Shown piece by piece: positions 11,539-22,707 of a stretch of 64,000 nucleotides of DNA. The translations under genes and the position numbers were made by a program. The notes under the pieces were generated by a model. The model was not told the DNA's origin and searched no databases. It saw only the letters and a list, made by a program, of their open reading frames with translations. The stretch lies in NCBI GenBank assembly GCA_014529385.2, contig CM043961.1, positions 10,962,478 through 11,026,477 of the forward strand, in the 5' to 3' direction. Position 1 is the first letter of the stretch. The number at the start of each line of letters is the position of its first letter. The stretch comes from Adiantum capillus-veneris. Lineage: Eukaryota; Streptophyta; Polypodiopsida; Polypodiales; Pteridaceae.

Positions 11539-12290
11539 TGTTACGAGACTGGGCACCCTCCTGTTGTAGTGGTTAGCTGCAATTGGGATAGCTGGGCGTA
11601 ATGGTTAATTATGTGTTGTCTATTTATTTTACTAATTGAGTTGATGATGATTTTGTAGAGTGGAATGCGGGGAGTTGATGAAGAGGCGACGGCAATTACT
11701 CTTGGCCATTTTATATTTGCACAGTACCTTAGAATATCAATTCAATAAGCCACTATGGCTCTGTAAATAGTTGTAGTGGGAACTCTCCTTATGGGTCATG
11801 CAAGAACTAATGAGCTTCACTCATTTGCAAAAGTAAAGTGGTTGTAAAAAGAGGGGGCTCAATTTTTGGCACCTTAAACTCAAAATAATATATTAAATAC
11901 CAACTCCACAAGAGAGGTTGGGGAGTTGGTATTTAATATATGATTTTGAGTTTAAGGTGCCAAAAATTTAGGGCCCTCTTTTTACAACCACTTTACTTTT
12001 GCAAATGAGTGAAGCTCATTAGTTCTTACATGACCCATAAGGGGAGTTCCCACTACAACTATTTACAGAGCCATAGTGGCTTATTGAATTGATATTCTAA
12101 GGTATTGTGCAAATATAAAATGGCCAAGAGTAATTGCCGTCGCCTCTTCATCAACTCCCCGCATTCCACTCTACAAAATCATCATCAACTCAATTAGTAA
12201 AATAAATAGACAACACAAAATTAACCATTACGCCCAGCTATCCTAATTGCAGCTAACCACTACAACAGGAGGGTGCCCAGTCTCGTAACA
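11539..12290. mobile_element. Foldback element with two 369-bp inverted arms
   Basis: Left arm 11539-11907 and right arm 11922-12290 are reverse complements with few mismatches and no length change, separated by only 14 bases. The ends read TGTTACGAGACTGGGC and its complement GCCCAGTCTCGTAACA. A 5-bp direct repeat TCTCT flanks the unit (11534-11538 and 12291-12295), consistent with a target duplication. There is no transposase ORF. A transcript across it would fold into a very long hairpin and be a likely source of small RNAs (inference). The superfamily is uncertain: TG...CA ends with 5-bp duplications resemble integrase-type insertion. Confidence 0.8.
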
Positions 12291-12355
12291 TCTCTTTATA
12301 TACATTCCAAAGTTTTTTTACAAATATAATACAACATGTTATTTTTGTTATGTCA

Positions 12356-12357
<2 letters not shown>

Positions 12358-12393
<36 letters not shown>
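12358..12393 (+). repeat. (CT)n microsatellite
   Basis: A CT run about 85 bp before a primer-binding-site-like sequence, the same relative position as in other LTRs of this window. Confidence 0.9.
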
Positions 12394-12396
<3 letters not shown>

Positions 12397-12481
12397 CATC
12401 TTGTTCTTCACCTCTTGCACATCCCCAAGCAACCATGGTAGATCTTCGGTAACACCCACCATAGCCCGGGATCCTTTCAAG

Positions 12482-12494
12482 TGGTATCAGAACC
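12482..12494 (+). other. Orphan primer binding site and LTR-end remnant
   Basis: TGGTATCAGAACC matches the initiator-Met tRNA 3' end used by plant LTR elements, and is preceded by CTTTCA plus two bases, a plausible LTR end. No LTR start or second LTR was found, and the foldback element lies just upstream. The sequence AAAATGTTGTCTCTCAAGC is repeated at 12538 and 12668 behind it. Confidence 0.5.
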
Positions 12495-12715
12495 CAGGAG
12501 GGCAAGCTTAAAGGAGGCGTTGTAGTTGATAACCTCTCAAAATGTTGTCTCTCAAGCGGAGCTCTTAGGAATCTACTACGTTTCAAAATGTTGTGCTACA
12601 CTACTTTGGTGTAGATAGCGTTCTACAATGTTGTATATAGAGAAGGTAAACTCAACGAGAAACCAATCAAAATGTTGTCTCTCAAGCAGAGCAGGGGTGA
12701 GCAGGAGCTCTTAGG

Positions 12716-14930
12716 CTATCATAAGAGATCCGAATTGAACTCTTCTAGGTTGCATTTCCATTCTTCTAGGGCTTGGAACATGCTATGTGGAGTTCCAGAA
12801 AGGGTCTCTCCATACCCATACTATTTCTAGCCACATTGTAACTTCTTATAACCTTCCAATAGGGTTACAGATCACCATGGCCCCATATTCAAACTCCCAG
12901 AGTCATGTGCTAATCACCTTGCATATTCTAGCATGCTCCAGAGGTATTTTAGACCATTGAATGCCCTTCCACCATTCCAAAATATTCCAAGTGAGCTCCC
13001 AGGGGTGTCCAAGGCCACATATAGCATTACTTTGTATCGAGTTGGGGTCCATGTATTCTTCTGCCATCTACTAGCATCACGAGCAAGCACCGGTCATACC
13101 AAAAACATCAAAGACCATCTAAGGGTCTTCCACAAACTGAGTGGATGCCAGATCAACATATGTACATCAAGCACCACTTATTGAGCAACTTGGCATAAAA
13201 GCACATTGTCCTAGGCAATTTCACATGTCCATAGGATTTGGTACAAGCATACTCGAGGCACATTGGCACTCCCAACTTATGTACATACCAAATAGTCAAT
13301 ATATCCACAATATTTACATTGTTTCACTTAACCTCATGCATTCCGATCTACATTGGATGACTTTGTATGCATGGTTTCACACCATAGGCATGCCACTTTG
13401 TATGCATGGTTTCACACCATAGACATGCCACTGCACAACATCATTCTTAGATTATAGTAGTCACATCATCACATTAGAGACTCTCTATACTATAAGGTGG
13501 GTGTCATTCATCACTTTCATTTCATTTAGATTAGTGAGAGGTTGGAACAGGGATTCCAAGGCACTCGTAGGTGGCCGGGGATCGAGGATCACCTAGGACC
13601 TACACATAGGATTAGGGAGTGTAAATTGAGTAAGGAGTGAGTGTGGGACATTCATTGCCTTCTTGGTTGGACTCCGTATGCATATCATTTAGGATTTAGG
13701 ACTCTTGTGAGCTCTTTGGAGCAATCCTTTTCACATTGTTTTTATGTCTTTTTTTTATGATTTTGTTATTCATGTAGCTTTGTTTTTACTTAGTTTAGAT
13801 GTACATTGATGTTTGTTAGGAGTAGGGTAAGTAGAAATACTCCCACCCAATTGTTAGACACTCATAACACATGTATTACCATTTGTGCTAAGTTTCAACC
13901 AAAACCTTCATGTATGTGTTTGAATGGCAAAACCAGTCCAATTTTGGTGATCAACATGTCAATAGAACCAGCAGGATAATGCCTAAAACCTCCACAAGTC
14001 AAAACTTGAAAAAACATTTTCTGGCAAAATTTCATGGGATATGCGTGTTTCATGAAAGTTCACCATTTGACTTGAAACTTGTCATATAGCTTGCCTAGGG
14101 TCTGTGCATCACACTCATATGCTTGGTTTTTAATTTGGACTTCATTTTGCACTCATATCGTCAAAAGGGCAAAAAACGCTAAGAAACAGCACAAACACTA
14201 AATTAAATTTTTGGAAGGGTAAAACTTCTTTGAAATGGGATTCCTACATATCAATAGAATCAAGAGAACATTCCCTACAACCTACATGCATCATTTCTGT
14301 CACATTTTTATGAGACACGCGTGTCCCATGAAAGTGTTCAAAATTGAGCGAAACTTGCATAGCTAGGTTGCCCATGCTTCGTACATGACAAATCTAGTCT
14401 CATAACCAAACTGGAGCCCATTTGAATACCTAAACTATCAAAATTGCACTTTGGAAGTCAAACACTAAATCAATGAGTTGGGAGGTCAAATCTTGTTCAA
14501 ATTTGGGTTTCAAGGTACCTATAGAACCAGGAGAGCAAGGCAAACAACCTGAAAAAACTAGATCTGCAAAAAACATTCTCGAGCACCATATTCATGAGAC
14601 GCACGTTGTCGAGAAGTTTGCTGCCATGGCAGGAAAGCATCGGGCCTCTGATGTGAGAGTTTGTGAGAGAACTCTAAAAACTATATAAACACAAAAGAGC
14701 ATATCAAAACAACACAAAGATGAAAACATCAAAGCTATGGTCGTATGGTGTCATGGATAATATGAAAGGATTAATAGATGAGTTAATGGCGTTCAATCTT
14801 TGCCGGCCAAACATTTTACGAATTGTTCTTTGGAATTGTAATTTTGTGCTTACAATAATATATATGTTTTGTCTAGTGATTGGGATTAATTGTGTGTACA
14901 AATCCTCTTGGTTCATAGCAAGAACTACAC
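12716..14930 (+). repeat. Segmental repeat copy 1 (2.2 kb)
   Basis: Highly similar over its whole length to 18829-20980 in the same orientation. Copy 1 alone has a 35-bp tandem duplication at 13361-13430 and an extra segment near 13070-13095. The right part (13.95-14.7 kb) consists of three diverged ~280-bp units, each with a TCAATAGAACCAG-like phrase followed by a palindromic core such as GAGACACGCGTGTCCC. The short ORFs inside are not conserved in frame between copies and are not genes. Confidence 0.85.
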
Positions 14931-15152
14931 AAAGATATGCAACATGAAGGGTAGACACGCATGCATCATGAGGACACAACCAGAGACCGTATACCTCATG
15001 TATGGAGCACAAGACGCAATTGCGAAGCTAAGTAAAACTTTGAAGCTTAATTATATAGCAAGTTTATGAGTAAAATTTTGTTGGATTATCAACGACAATA
15101 TGGAAAATTGATTAATCCTCTTCAATGACATTATTTACGTCTGCGCATCTGT

Positions 15153-15223
15153 TAACCCCAATGGGATTAGAACCCATATCTCCCTGTATAACATAGGAGC
15201 ACGACCATTTGTGCTATGGAGTT
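15153..15223 (-). tRNA. tRNA-like sequence, probable pseudogene
   Basis: The 71 bases fold as a cloverleaf: a 7-bp acceptor stem (AACTCCA with TGGGGTT), a 4-bp D stem (GCAC with GTGC) and a perfect 5-bp T stem (ATGGG with CCCAT) with loop TTCTAAT. The A box TAGCACAAATGG and B box GGTTCTAATCC match the RNA polymerase III patterns. The anticodon arm pairs poorly and the variable loop is only three bases; with normal spacing the anticodon would read TAT. It could be a decayed tRNA gene or the head of a tRNA-derived SINE. Confidence 0.45.
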
Positions 15224-17882
15224 TCAAGCATAGTACTTAGGCTTAAAGAGGCACATGCATGCAAAAGCGGTCAACGGACACTCTCTATGTAAAACTAGAT
15301 CTCTCGAGGCTAATGAGACATAAGAGAGCGTTGGTGGAATCGGGGCTAATGAGAGCCATGGTGAGTTAAGGTGCTCTCGCAAAGGTTCGCTACCACAAAC
15401 TGATGGAAAGCAGGCCATTACAGAGCCGCAAACGCCGAACCCAATGATTATAGCGAAGAGTAGTGCGGGGATGTGGGAGCGGACTTCCAAACTTAAGATT
15501 TGGTGAAGAAGTGCATGCCACCTCATACAATACGCCAAGCCACCTCAGCAAGGGACTTGGTGGACCTGCAGCAAGGACGACCGACCGCTCTCCTCCCCCC
15601 CCCCCCCCCTCCCTTTCAAAGTGTGACACTGACCTGCAGTAGGCATGACACGAAACCCCCCCAACCCTCCTACGACGATTGGCCAACCAACTGTCCTGGC
15701 TCAGTTTCTGGCTCTCACCATCACAACCACCCAATCTTGCATGACCTTGCATGGATTTTTTATTTTCTTTTCCCCTTCCATAACATTCTGTGGAGCCAAC
15801 CTTTTCTGACTAATTTGGTGCTTGCCAGACCAGTGCTATCTACTAAAGTTCGGTTAATGGCTCGTGGCCTTCCTTGCCAACCAACACATCCTTAAGGTCG
15901 TGCTCTTGCGAGGCTACCTTGCATGCAACTCAAGTAGTAGCGCAAATACACAACAGCCAGTACGTAGTTGCTACCATACACCACTATCCAGTCTCTGGCA
16001 CATATAACACATAAGCCAGAATAGCTGCAAGGGCTCATGCAGCTCCACAGCCTCTCATTTTAGTTTTCTATTTCAGTTTAGATAACCATTTCAGTCTAGT
16101 TTCTGGTCTATATTCCAGCTTCACTGACTGAACTGACGACTTACCAGTAGCTCTAAATTCTAGCACTGGAATTAGCTATCTGAAGAGATCAGCTCCAATT
16201 CCAGCAAGGCATGGGTTCTCTCTACTCTTTTGTCCATCTAATGAATGTTTTCTCATTGATTTCTTCGTTGAACTGAGTAAGAAAGCTTGCGTGTGCTTTA
16301 GTAAAAGTGTGTGTGTTTAGGCCATTAATGTCCGATTAATCTTGTTAATCTATTTTTGAATGGTTGTATAATGTAGTCTTAGCATGCTTAAGACTTAGGA
16401 AGCTTTAATTTCCACTTCTAAGAAGAGTAGTAAAAGATTAAACTCTTCACCTCTCTTTGAAAGAGTGTGTAATAAGCCCCTAATTAGCCATTAATCAATT
16501 GTTTAATGACAGCGAGTGAACCCACAAGCCTTTACACTTGCACATTGTCCCATTGCATCATTAGATTGATCAGATTGTAGATTATTCCCTCTTGTGTAGG
16601 CATTTAGGTTTTCCATTGATTGTCCATTGTGTGTGTGCAATAGGTCAAATCATGTGTGATAGCTTTTTTCACGTTGTATGCTTTCCTAGATTGGTTAATC
16701 ATTAGGTTATGCATGTTTGCATGAGTATGTGTAGATAGACATAGGGCAAGTAGCTTCCATCCCCTCTTCTTGAGTGTGTGATTACAGTGAGCATGACACA
16801 CTCACGTAGCCTCCATGCACTAATTGGGTAGGTCCCTAGCATTGATAAAGTTTTTTAGTGCTACAAAGCTCTGCTTGTGATGTCCGTCGCGGTGAACCGC
16901 TAACAATGGCACCGTTGTCAAGGATTGCATTGTCATGAAACTGTGCGTCCATGCAGAGAAGGTGCGGGGCTTCTGGTTGTGAGAGAACATAAAAAGAGTG
17001 GAGCTCAAGAGTATTTTGTGTAGGAAATGATGCAGGGTTGCCGTCTTTTCTTTACACACTACTTTTCACCTTGTTTTAACCTCTTTTTGCTCACAAACTA
17101 AGCCCCAAAACCTTCGCAAGCAGTTAGAAGAAATTCGATAGCATGACGGCATCAAGTAGGATACAAAAAGCCCAAAACCCACAGTTTTCAGGGTAGTTTT
17201 TAGGTGGCATTGGTAGTTTATTATTATAACTGCTTTGAACTAAGCCACTCGCACAAACAAAAGTACGAGAAAAAAGTTTATGCTTTTGCACCCATATGAA
17301 CGCCTGTTAACCATTTTAAACACACGCATAAAAGACTCCAACTATTGTCCACAAGTACCATTACAAAACCCCCTAATTAGATACAGTAAACTCCAAAGAA
17401 ACAAGCCAAAACCGGCATCGAAAAGTAAGAAAAAGAGAGGGGGAACTAGCTTGTAAGTATGGTGAATGTGTGAATTTTTCCCAGCCTGATAAAGTCCTCA
17501 ATTAAGCTCACTTAAGCTCTTAAAAATCGCATGCAAAATCCACATATTTGCCTTCAAAAACAGCTCCGTTATATCGAGGAGAGAGGGGGAAAATTCTGCT
17601 CGAATTTGCCTTGATCGCGAGCGAAATGGTCCTTGAAAAGATGGCTTTTAGTTGCATGGGAATCCACCCCTGTGGCTATGGGTTACCTTTGTAAATGATC
17701 TTCATCAACTAATTTCTCTCACAGAAATGAAAATCCAATCCCTTCCTTTTGGACGTGTGTTCCTCACATTTTGGGACTTGCTGTGTGTGTACTTTAGTGG
17801 AGGCAGCAAGAGAGGTCAGTGCATTCCCTACAGGTTTGTCCAATCAAAAGTGGAGAGCACGTGTCTCAATGAGTTGGCGGGG
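15224..17882. other. Non-coding stretch, no gene recognised
   Basis: Mixed-composition DNA with a homopolymer C run at 15595-15610 and several short overlapping ORFs on both strands without recognisable domains. I see nothing that supports a gene. Confidence 0.4.
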
Positions 17883-18081
17883 CCAGTTTTAGAAAAAAAC
17901 CGGGGTCTAGTGTATTTTAACCGGTTGAGATTATAAAATCCCGGTTAGCTTTTGAGCTTGCCTTTAAGAAAACCGGCAAATTTACACAAGTTTTAGTGTA
18001 ATAACCGATAAAAGCTTCTAATTTTGACCTAAAAATCGGGAGAATTTCAAGTTTTCCCTTATTTTGATCGGTTAAGAAAAA
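17883..18081 (-). repeat. CCGG-rich short repeat, copy 1
   Basis: The reverse complement matches 49966-50156 along its length, with shared phrases such as AACTTGAAATTCTCCCG, ACACTAAAACTT and GACCCCGGTT, and several AACCGG or CCGGTT motifs. It is about 200 bp, non-coding and dispersed, so probably a MITE or SINE-like element. Family not identified. Confidence 0.7.
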
Positions 18082-18828
18082 TGAATTTTTCTAGCCCTGG
18101 GCAGGGCGTGTCCCATAGAAACGGCCAGTTGATGAGCTGGCGGGCCCGGGGCATATGTGCCAGTGTGGAAAAGGCGGTGGCTGGGTTTGCTGGCTGCGTG
18201 TGGGGCACAAGGGCGTGCAATTGGGAAAATGACCGGCGGCCTGGAGAGCACATGGGCGCCATGTGTAAGGTGGAGCAAAGCCAAGCTTGTGCTTTGGAAA
18301 GAAATGATAGTACCCTCCTCTTTTATACCCCGAAGGGTCTTTATCTTTTTAATACATGTGGGATATATCCCTATTAGGTCTTACCCTTCAAGCCTCCTTA
18401 AATTAGGGCTTTTGCCTATTTTTCTTTGGAATCTTGTCTCTTCTAAGCTATTGGCATTAAAGCCATTCTTTAAGCACCTTCTACATCCGTGCTTGTCAAA
18501 GCAAGACCTTGACCAAGGTGCGCATATATATAAGAATTTGCATTCCTCCCGCCTCCCAAACATACCTCAAGGTTCTTCGAATGGTTCTTGTGGTGGCATG
18601 TTCATGCGTATTCTATTGTTTCCAAGAATAGCATTCTTGTAATCTGTCTAAACCCTGTTGCTAGCACCAGCATACTTTCTATATGAGGGCCCATCCAATA
18701 TCTTCCTAATCTTACTCCCAGCCTTCTAACCCTCCTAAAGACTCCAGATGTCCATATTTCATATGCTTGACCTCTTCAAATGGCATCCCTCAAGCTTCGC
18801 TCTATTTCATGCAACCAACATGATATTT
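18082..18828. other. Non-coding stretch between repeats
   Basis: Contains overlapping ORFs of 60-160 codons on both strands with no recognisable domain and no exon signals that I trust. Nothing assigned. Confidence 0.35.
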
Positions 18829-20980
18829 CTATCATAAGATAGCCGAGTTGACATCTTCTACATTGCATTTCCATGCTTCTAGGGCTTGGACCATGCTATG
18901 TGGAGTTCCAGAAAGGTTCTCTCCATACCCATACTATTTCTAGCCACATTGTGACTTCTTCTAACCTCCAACAGGGTTACAGATCACCGTGGCCCCATAT
19001 TCAAACTCCCACATTCATCTGTTAATCACCTTGCATATTCTAGCATGCTTGAGAGGTATTTTAGACCACTGAATGGCCTTCCACCAGTCCAAAATATTCC
19101 AAGTGAGCTCCGAGGGGTGTCCAAGGCCACATATAGCATTACTTTGTGTCGAGTTGGGGTCCCTGTATTCTTCTGCCATCTGCTTACCGAAAACATCAAA
19201 GACCATCTAAGGGTCTTCCACAAACTGAGTGGATGCCAGGTCAACATATGTACATCAAGCACCACTTATTGAGCAACTTGGCATAAAAGCACACTACCCT
19301 AGGCAATTTCACATGTCCATAGGATTTGGTACAAGCATACTCGAGGCACATTGGCACTCCCAACTTATGTACATACCAAATAGTCAATATATCCACAATA
19401 TTTACATTGTTTCACTTAACCTCATGCATTCCGATCTACATTGGATGACTTTATATGCATGGTTTCACACCATAGACATGCCACTGCACAACATCATTCT
19501 TAGATTATAGTAGTCACATCATCACATTAGAGACACTCTAGACTATAAGGTGGGTGTCATTCATCACTTTTATTTCATTTAGATTAGTGAGAGGTTGGAA
19601 CGGGGATTCCAAGGCACTCGTAGGTGGCTGGGGATCGAGGATCACCTAGGACCTACACATAGGATTAGGGAGTGTAAATTGAGTAAGGAGTGGGTGTGGG
19701 ACATTCATTGCCTTCTTGGTTGGACTCCATATGCATATCATTTAGGATGTAGGACTCTTGTGATCTCTTTGGAGCAATCCTTTTCACATTGTTTTTATGT
19801 CTTTTTATGGTTTTGTTATTTATGTAGCTTTATTTTTACTTAGTTTAGATGTACATTGATGTTTGTTAGGAGTAGGGTAAGTAGAAATACTCCCACCCAA
19901 TTGGTAGACACTCATAACACATGTAGTGCCATTTGTGCTAAGTTTTGACCAAAACCTTTATGTATGTGTTTTGAATGAGCAAAACTAGTCCAATTTTGGT
20001 GATCAACATATCAATAGAACCAGCAGGACAAGGCCTAAAACCTTCACAAGTCAAAACTTGAAAAATCATTTTCTGGCAAGAATTTCATGGTTCATGAAAG
20101 TTCACCATTTGACTTGAAACTTGTCATATAGCTTGCCTAGGATCTGTGCATCACACTCATATGCTTGGTTTTTAATTTGGACTTCATTTTGCACTCATAT
20201 CATCAAGAAAGGGCAAAAAATGATAAGAAACAGTACAAACACTAAATCAAATTTTTGGAAGGGTAAAACTTCTTTAAATTGGGATTCCTACATATCAATA
20301 GAATCAGGAGAACATTCCCTACAACCTGCATGCATCTGTTTTGACAGATCAGATTTTCATGAGACACGCGTGTCCCATGAAAGTGTTCAAAATTGAGCGA
20401 AATTTGCATAGCTAGGTTTCACATGCTTCGTACATCCCAAATCTAGTCTCATAACCAAACTGGAGCCCATTTGAATACCTAAACTATCAAAATTGCACTT
20501 TGGAAGTCAAACATTAAATCAATGAGTTGGGAGGTCAAATCTTGTCCAAATTTGGGTTTCAAGGTACCTATAGAACCAGGAGAACAAGGCAAACAACTTG
20601 AAAAACCAGATCTGCAAAAAACATTCTCTAGCACCATATTCATGAGACGCGCGTTGTCGAGAAGTTTGCGGTCATGGCAGGAAAGCATCAGGCCTCTTGC
20701 TGTGAGAGTTTGTGAGAGAACTCCAAAAACTATATAAACACAAAAGAGCATATCAAAACAACACAAGATGGAAACATCAAGGCTATGGTCGTATGGTGTC
20801 ATGGATAATATGAAAGGATTAATAGACGAGTCAATGGCATTCAATCTTTGCCGGCCAAACATTCTAGGAATTGTTTTTTGGAATTGTAATTTTGTGCTTA
20901 CTATAATATATATGTTTGGTCTAGTGATTGGGATTAACTGTGTGTACAAATCCTCTTGGTTCATAGCAAGATAACTACAC
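18829..20980 (+). repeat. Segmental repeat copy 2 (2.15 kb)
   Basis: Partner of 12716-14930. Homology begins at CTATCATAAGA and ends at ACTACAC in both copies, after which the flanks differ. It retains the hairpin with GGGTAAGTAGAAA loop (about 19870) and the ~280-bp units with palindromes (for example GAGACACGCGTGTCCC near 20360). A further, much weaker repeat of 20795-20915 may follow at 21000-21110. Confidence 0.85.
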
Positions 20981-22702
20981 TTATGTCAAAAAAGAAAAGT
21001 TATAGTCTATAAGGGGTAGTATGATAGGATCTGGTGAAAGAAGTATTTCATTGAGCCTTTCTGGGCCAAAGAGAAACACTATACGTTGTTGAAAGTGTAT
21101 TTTACGGCTAATCCACACGTTAATTGTAATAGATTTCACAAAGTGGAAGCGATAGAAATTCACATCATGTGGATTATTCATCTAGGATATTTCTAGTATG
21201 TGTAAAATTTAGATGTGAGAGAAGTGAAGAAAAGAGAGTTTTTCCTCCCAAGCCCTATTCTTGCCTGTAGGCAATAAGAATACTGCAGGGAGAGATGTAC
21301 CTGTAGCAAGGAGAACCTAGAATTTGTAGAGAGAATGACTTTCTAAGAGTGAGAGAGATAGATTAGGTTAGAGAGGGAGATGAAATTACAGATATATGTT
21401 GGATTAAAGATGAAAAAGAAAACAACAAGATACCAACAAAATATCAAAATAAAACACATCTTACTTAACAGACCCTTCGGGAGTTATTCACCATTTTGAT
21501 GGAGAGAGAAGAAGAGGGAAGACTTCAAGCCTCGATTGATGCATCAAGTTCAAGTCCTTCTTTGATTAGAGTTGATCTTCCAAGGATAGCTTACAAGATT
21601 GGTTAGTCTTTCTCTAAGAGCAAGAGTGTGTGCTTACGCTTATGTTTATGGCTAAGTAAATTTAGACATTAATCCTCTAATTCTCTAATGAATTCTCTCC
21701 CATGAATGGTTTTCAAGGAAGAAGAGGTCCCCTTTTACAGGTAAAGGGAACCCCCAAGGGTTACACAAAAAAAAGAGAAGCCAATGTGAAAAGGAGCTGG
21801 CAAAGTTTGAAATGGTCTGTCCTTGCATGATGTGGGTAGATTGGGGTGCACCATTTTAATCATATCGCCTCAACCATAGCTTCAAATAAAAAAATAAGAA
21901 TATGGACAAAAAGTTTAGGTCATTAGCTATGACTCTTGTTTTATATACTTTTTCCAATTCTGTCTGGACCTTGTGTAAAAAATTTATCAAAATAGGGTGT
22001 CTTTTTGGCAGCAAAAATCTTCTTGTGGTCCCCTTAGCCTACACTTCCACTTGATTTCAATGGACACCTCATGCAATATGAAAGCATGACATTGCTCCTT
22101 GAAAAAGGTTTGTAAGCATCCTCTTGATAATGCATTGAAATGAGTGCATCTTTGAAAATCATGCAAGATAGTGTCCCACTAGGATTTGATTTCTTCCTAG
22201 TAGCTATTAAAAAGAAATATAAGAAAAATATATAAAATATCAAAAAACTATCTTTATTGAAAATCACACTAGCTATAGGATATAGGTAGAGTGTGGAGTG
22301 ATAATGGGATAGTAGAAAAAAAGAAACAATGTTTTTTTCCCCAAATTAAAGAAGCGTGGCTATTGACGCTTTTTCCCACAATACTTTGTAACGATAAAGT
22401 AAGAATATGTTACCGTTGAGATAAATAATAGAATGAGATAGAAAGCTTATTATTGTACTTAGATATGCATATGTACATTATGGAAAATATACTTCTGGTA
22501 CATGCATACACATATTCCAACAATCTCCTAATCATACCTACCCCAAAATACCAGATTTGAACCCACAAGATCACCAATGTGTATCTTGGCATGATGTATA
22601 GACACATGCACACAGACTACTAAATGCTTCATTGCAACTTACACAATATAGGATCTGATTTATTGAACAACAATCCACTACACCACAACATTCCTATTCT
22701 AA
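20981..22702. other. Non-coding stretch, nothing certain
   Basis: AT-rich. A GCGTGGCTATTGACGC hairpin near 22351 with further short repeats resembles the sub-terminal regions of CACTA transposons, but no CACTA ends were found. Confidence 0.35.
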
Positions 22703-22707
22703 TCATG

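Noticed and set aside
11560-11610. tRNA A-box (TAGTGGTTAGC) suggesting a SINE in the foldback arms
   Set aside because: No matching B box at the right distance and no cloverleaf.
15390-15895. Overlapping 104-131 codon ORFs on both strands
   Set aside because: Driven by a poly-C run and balanced composition; no domain, no splice support.
18157-18642. 161-codon plus-strand ORF
   Set aside because: No recognisable domain or homologous copy; overlapped by equally long frames on the other strand.
20479-20964. 161-codon minus-strand ORF (and its shorter counterpart at 14704-15012)
   Set aside because: Both arise from the duplicated repeat; the frame is not preserved between copies, and the residues show no domain.
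22340-22440. CACTA transposon sub-terminal region
   Set aside because: Only a hairpin and weak motif similarity; no CACTA termini or 3-bp duplication identified.
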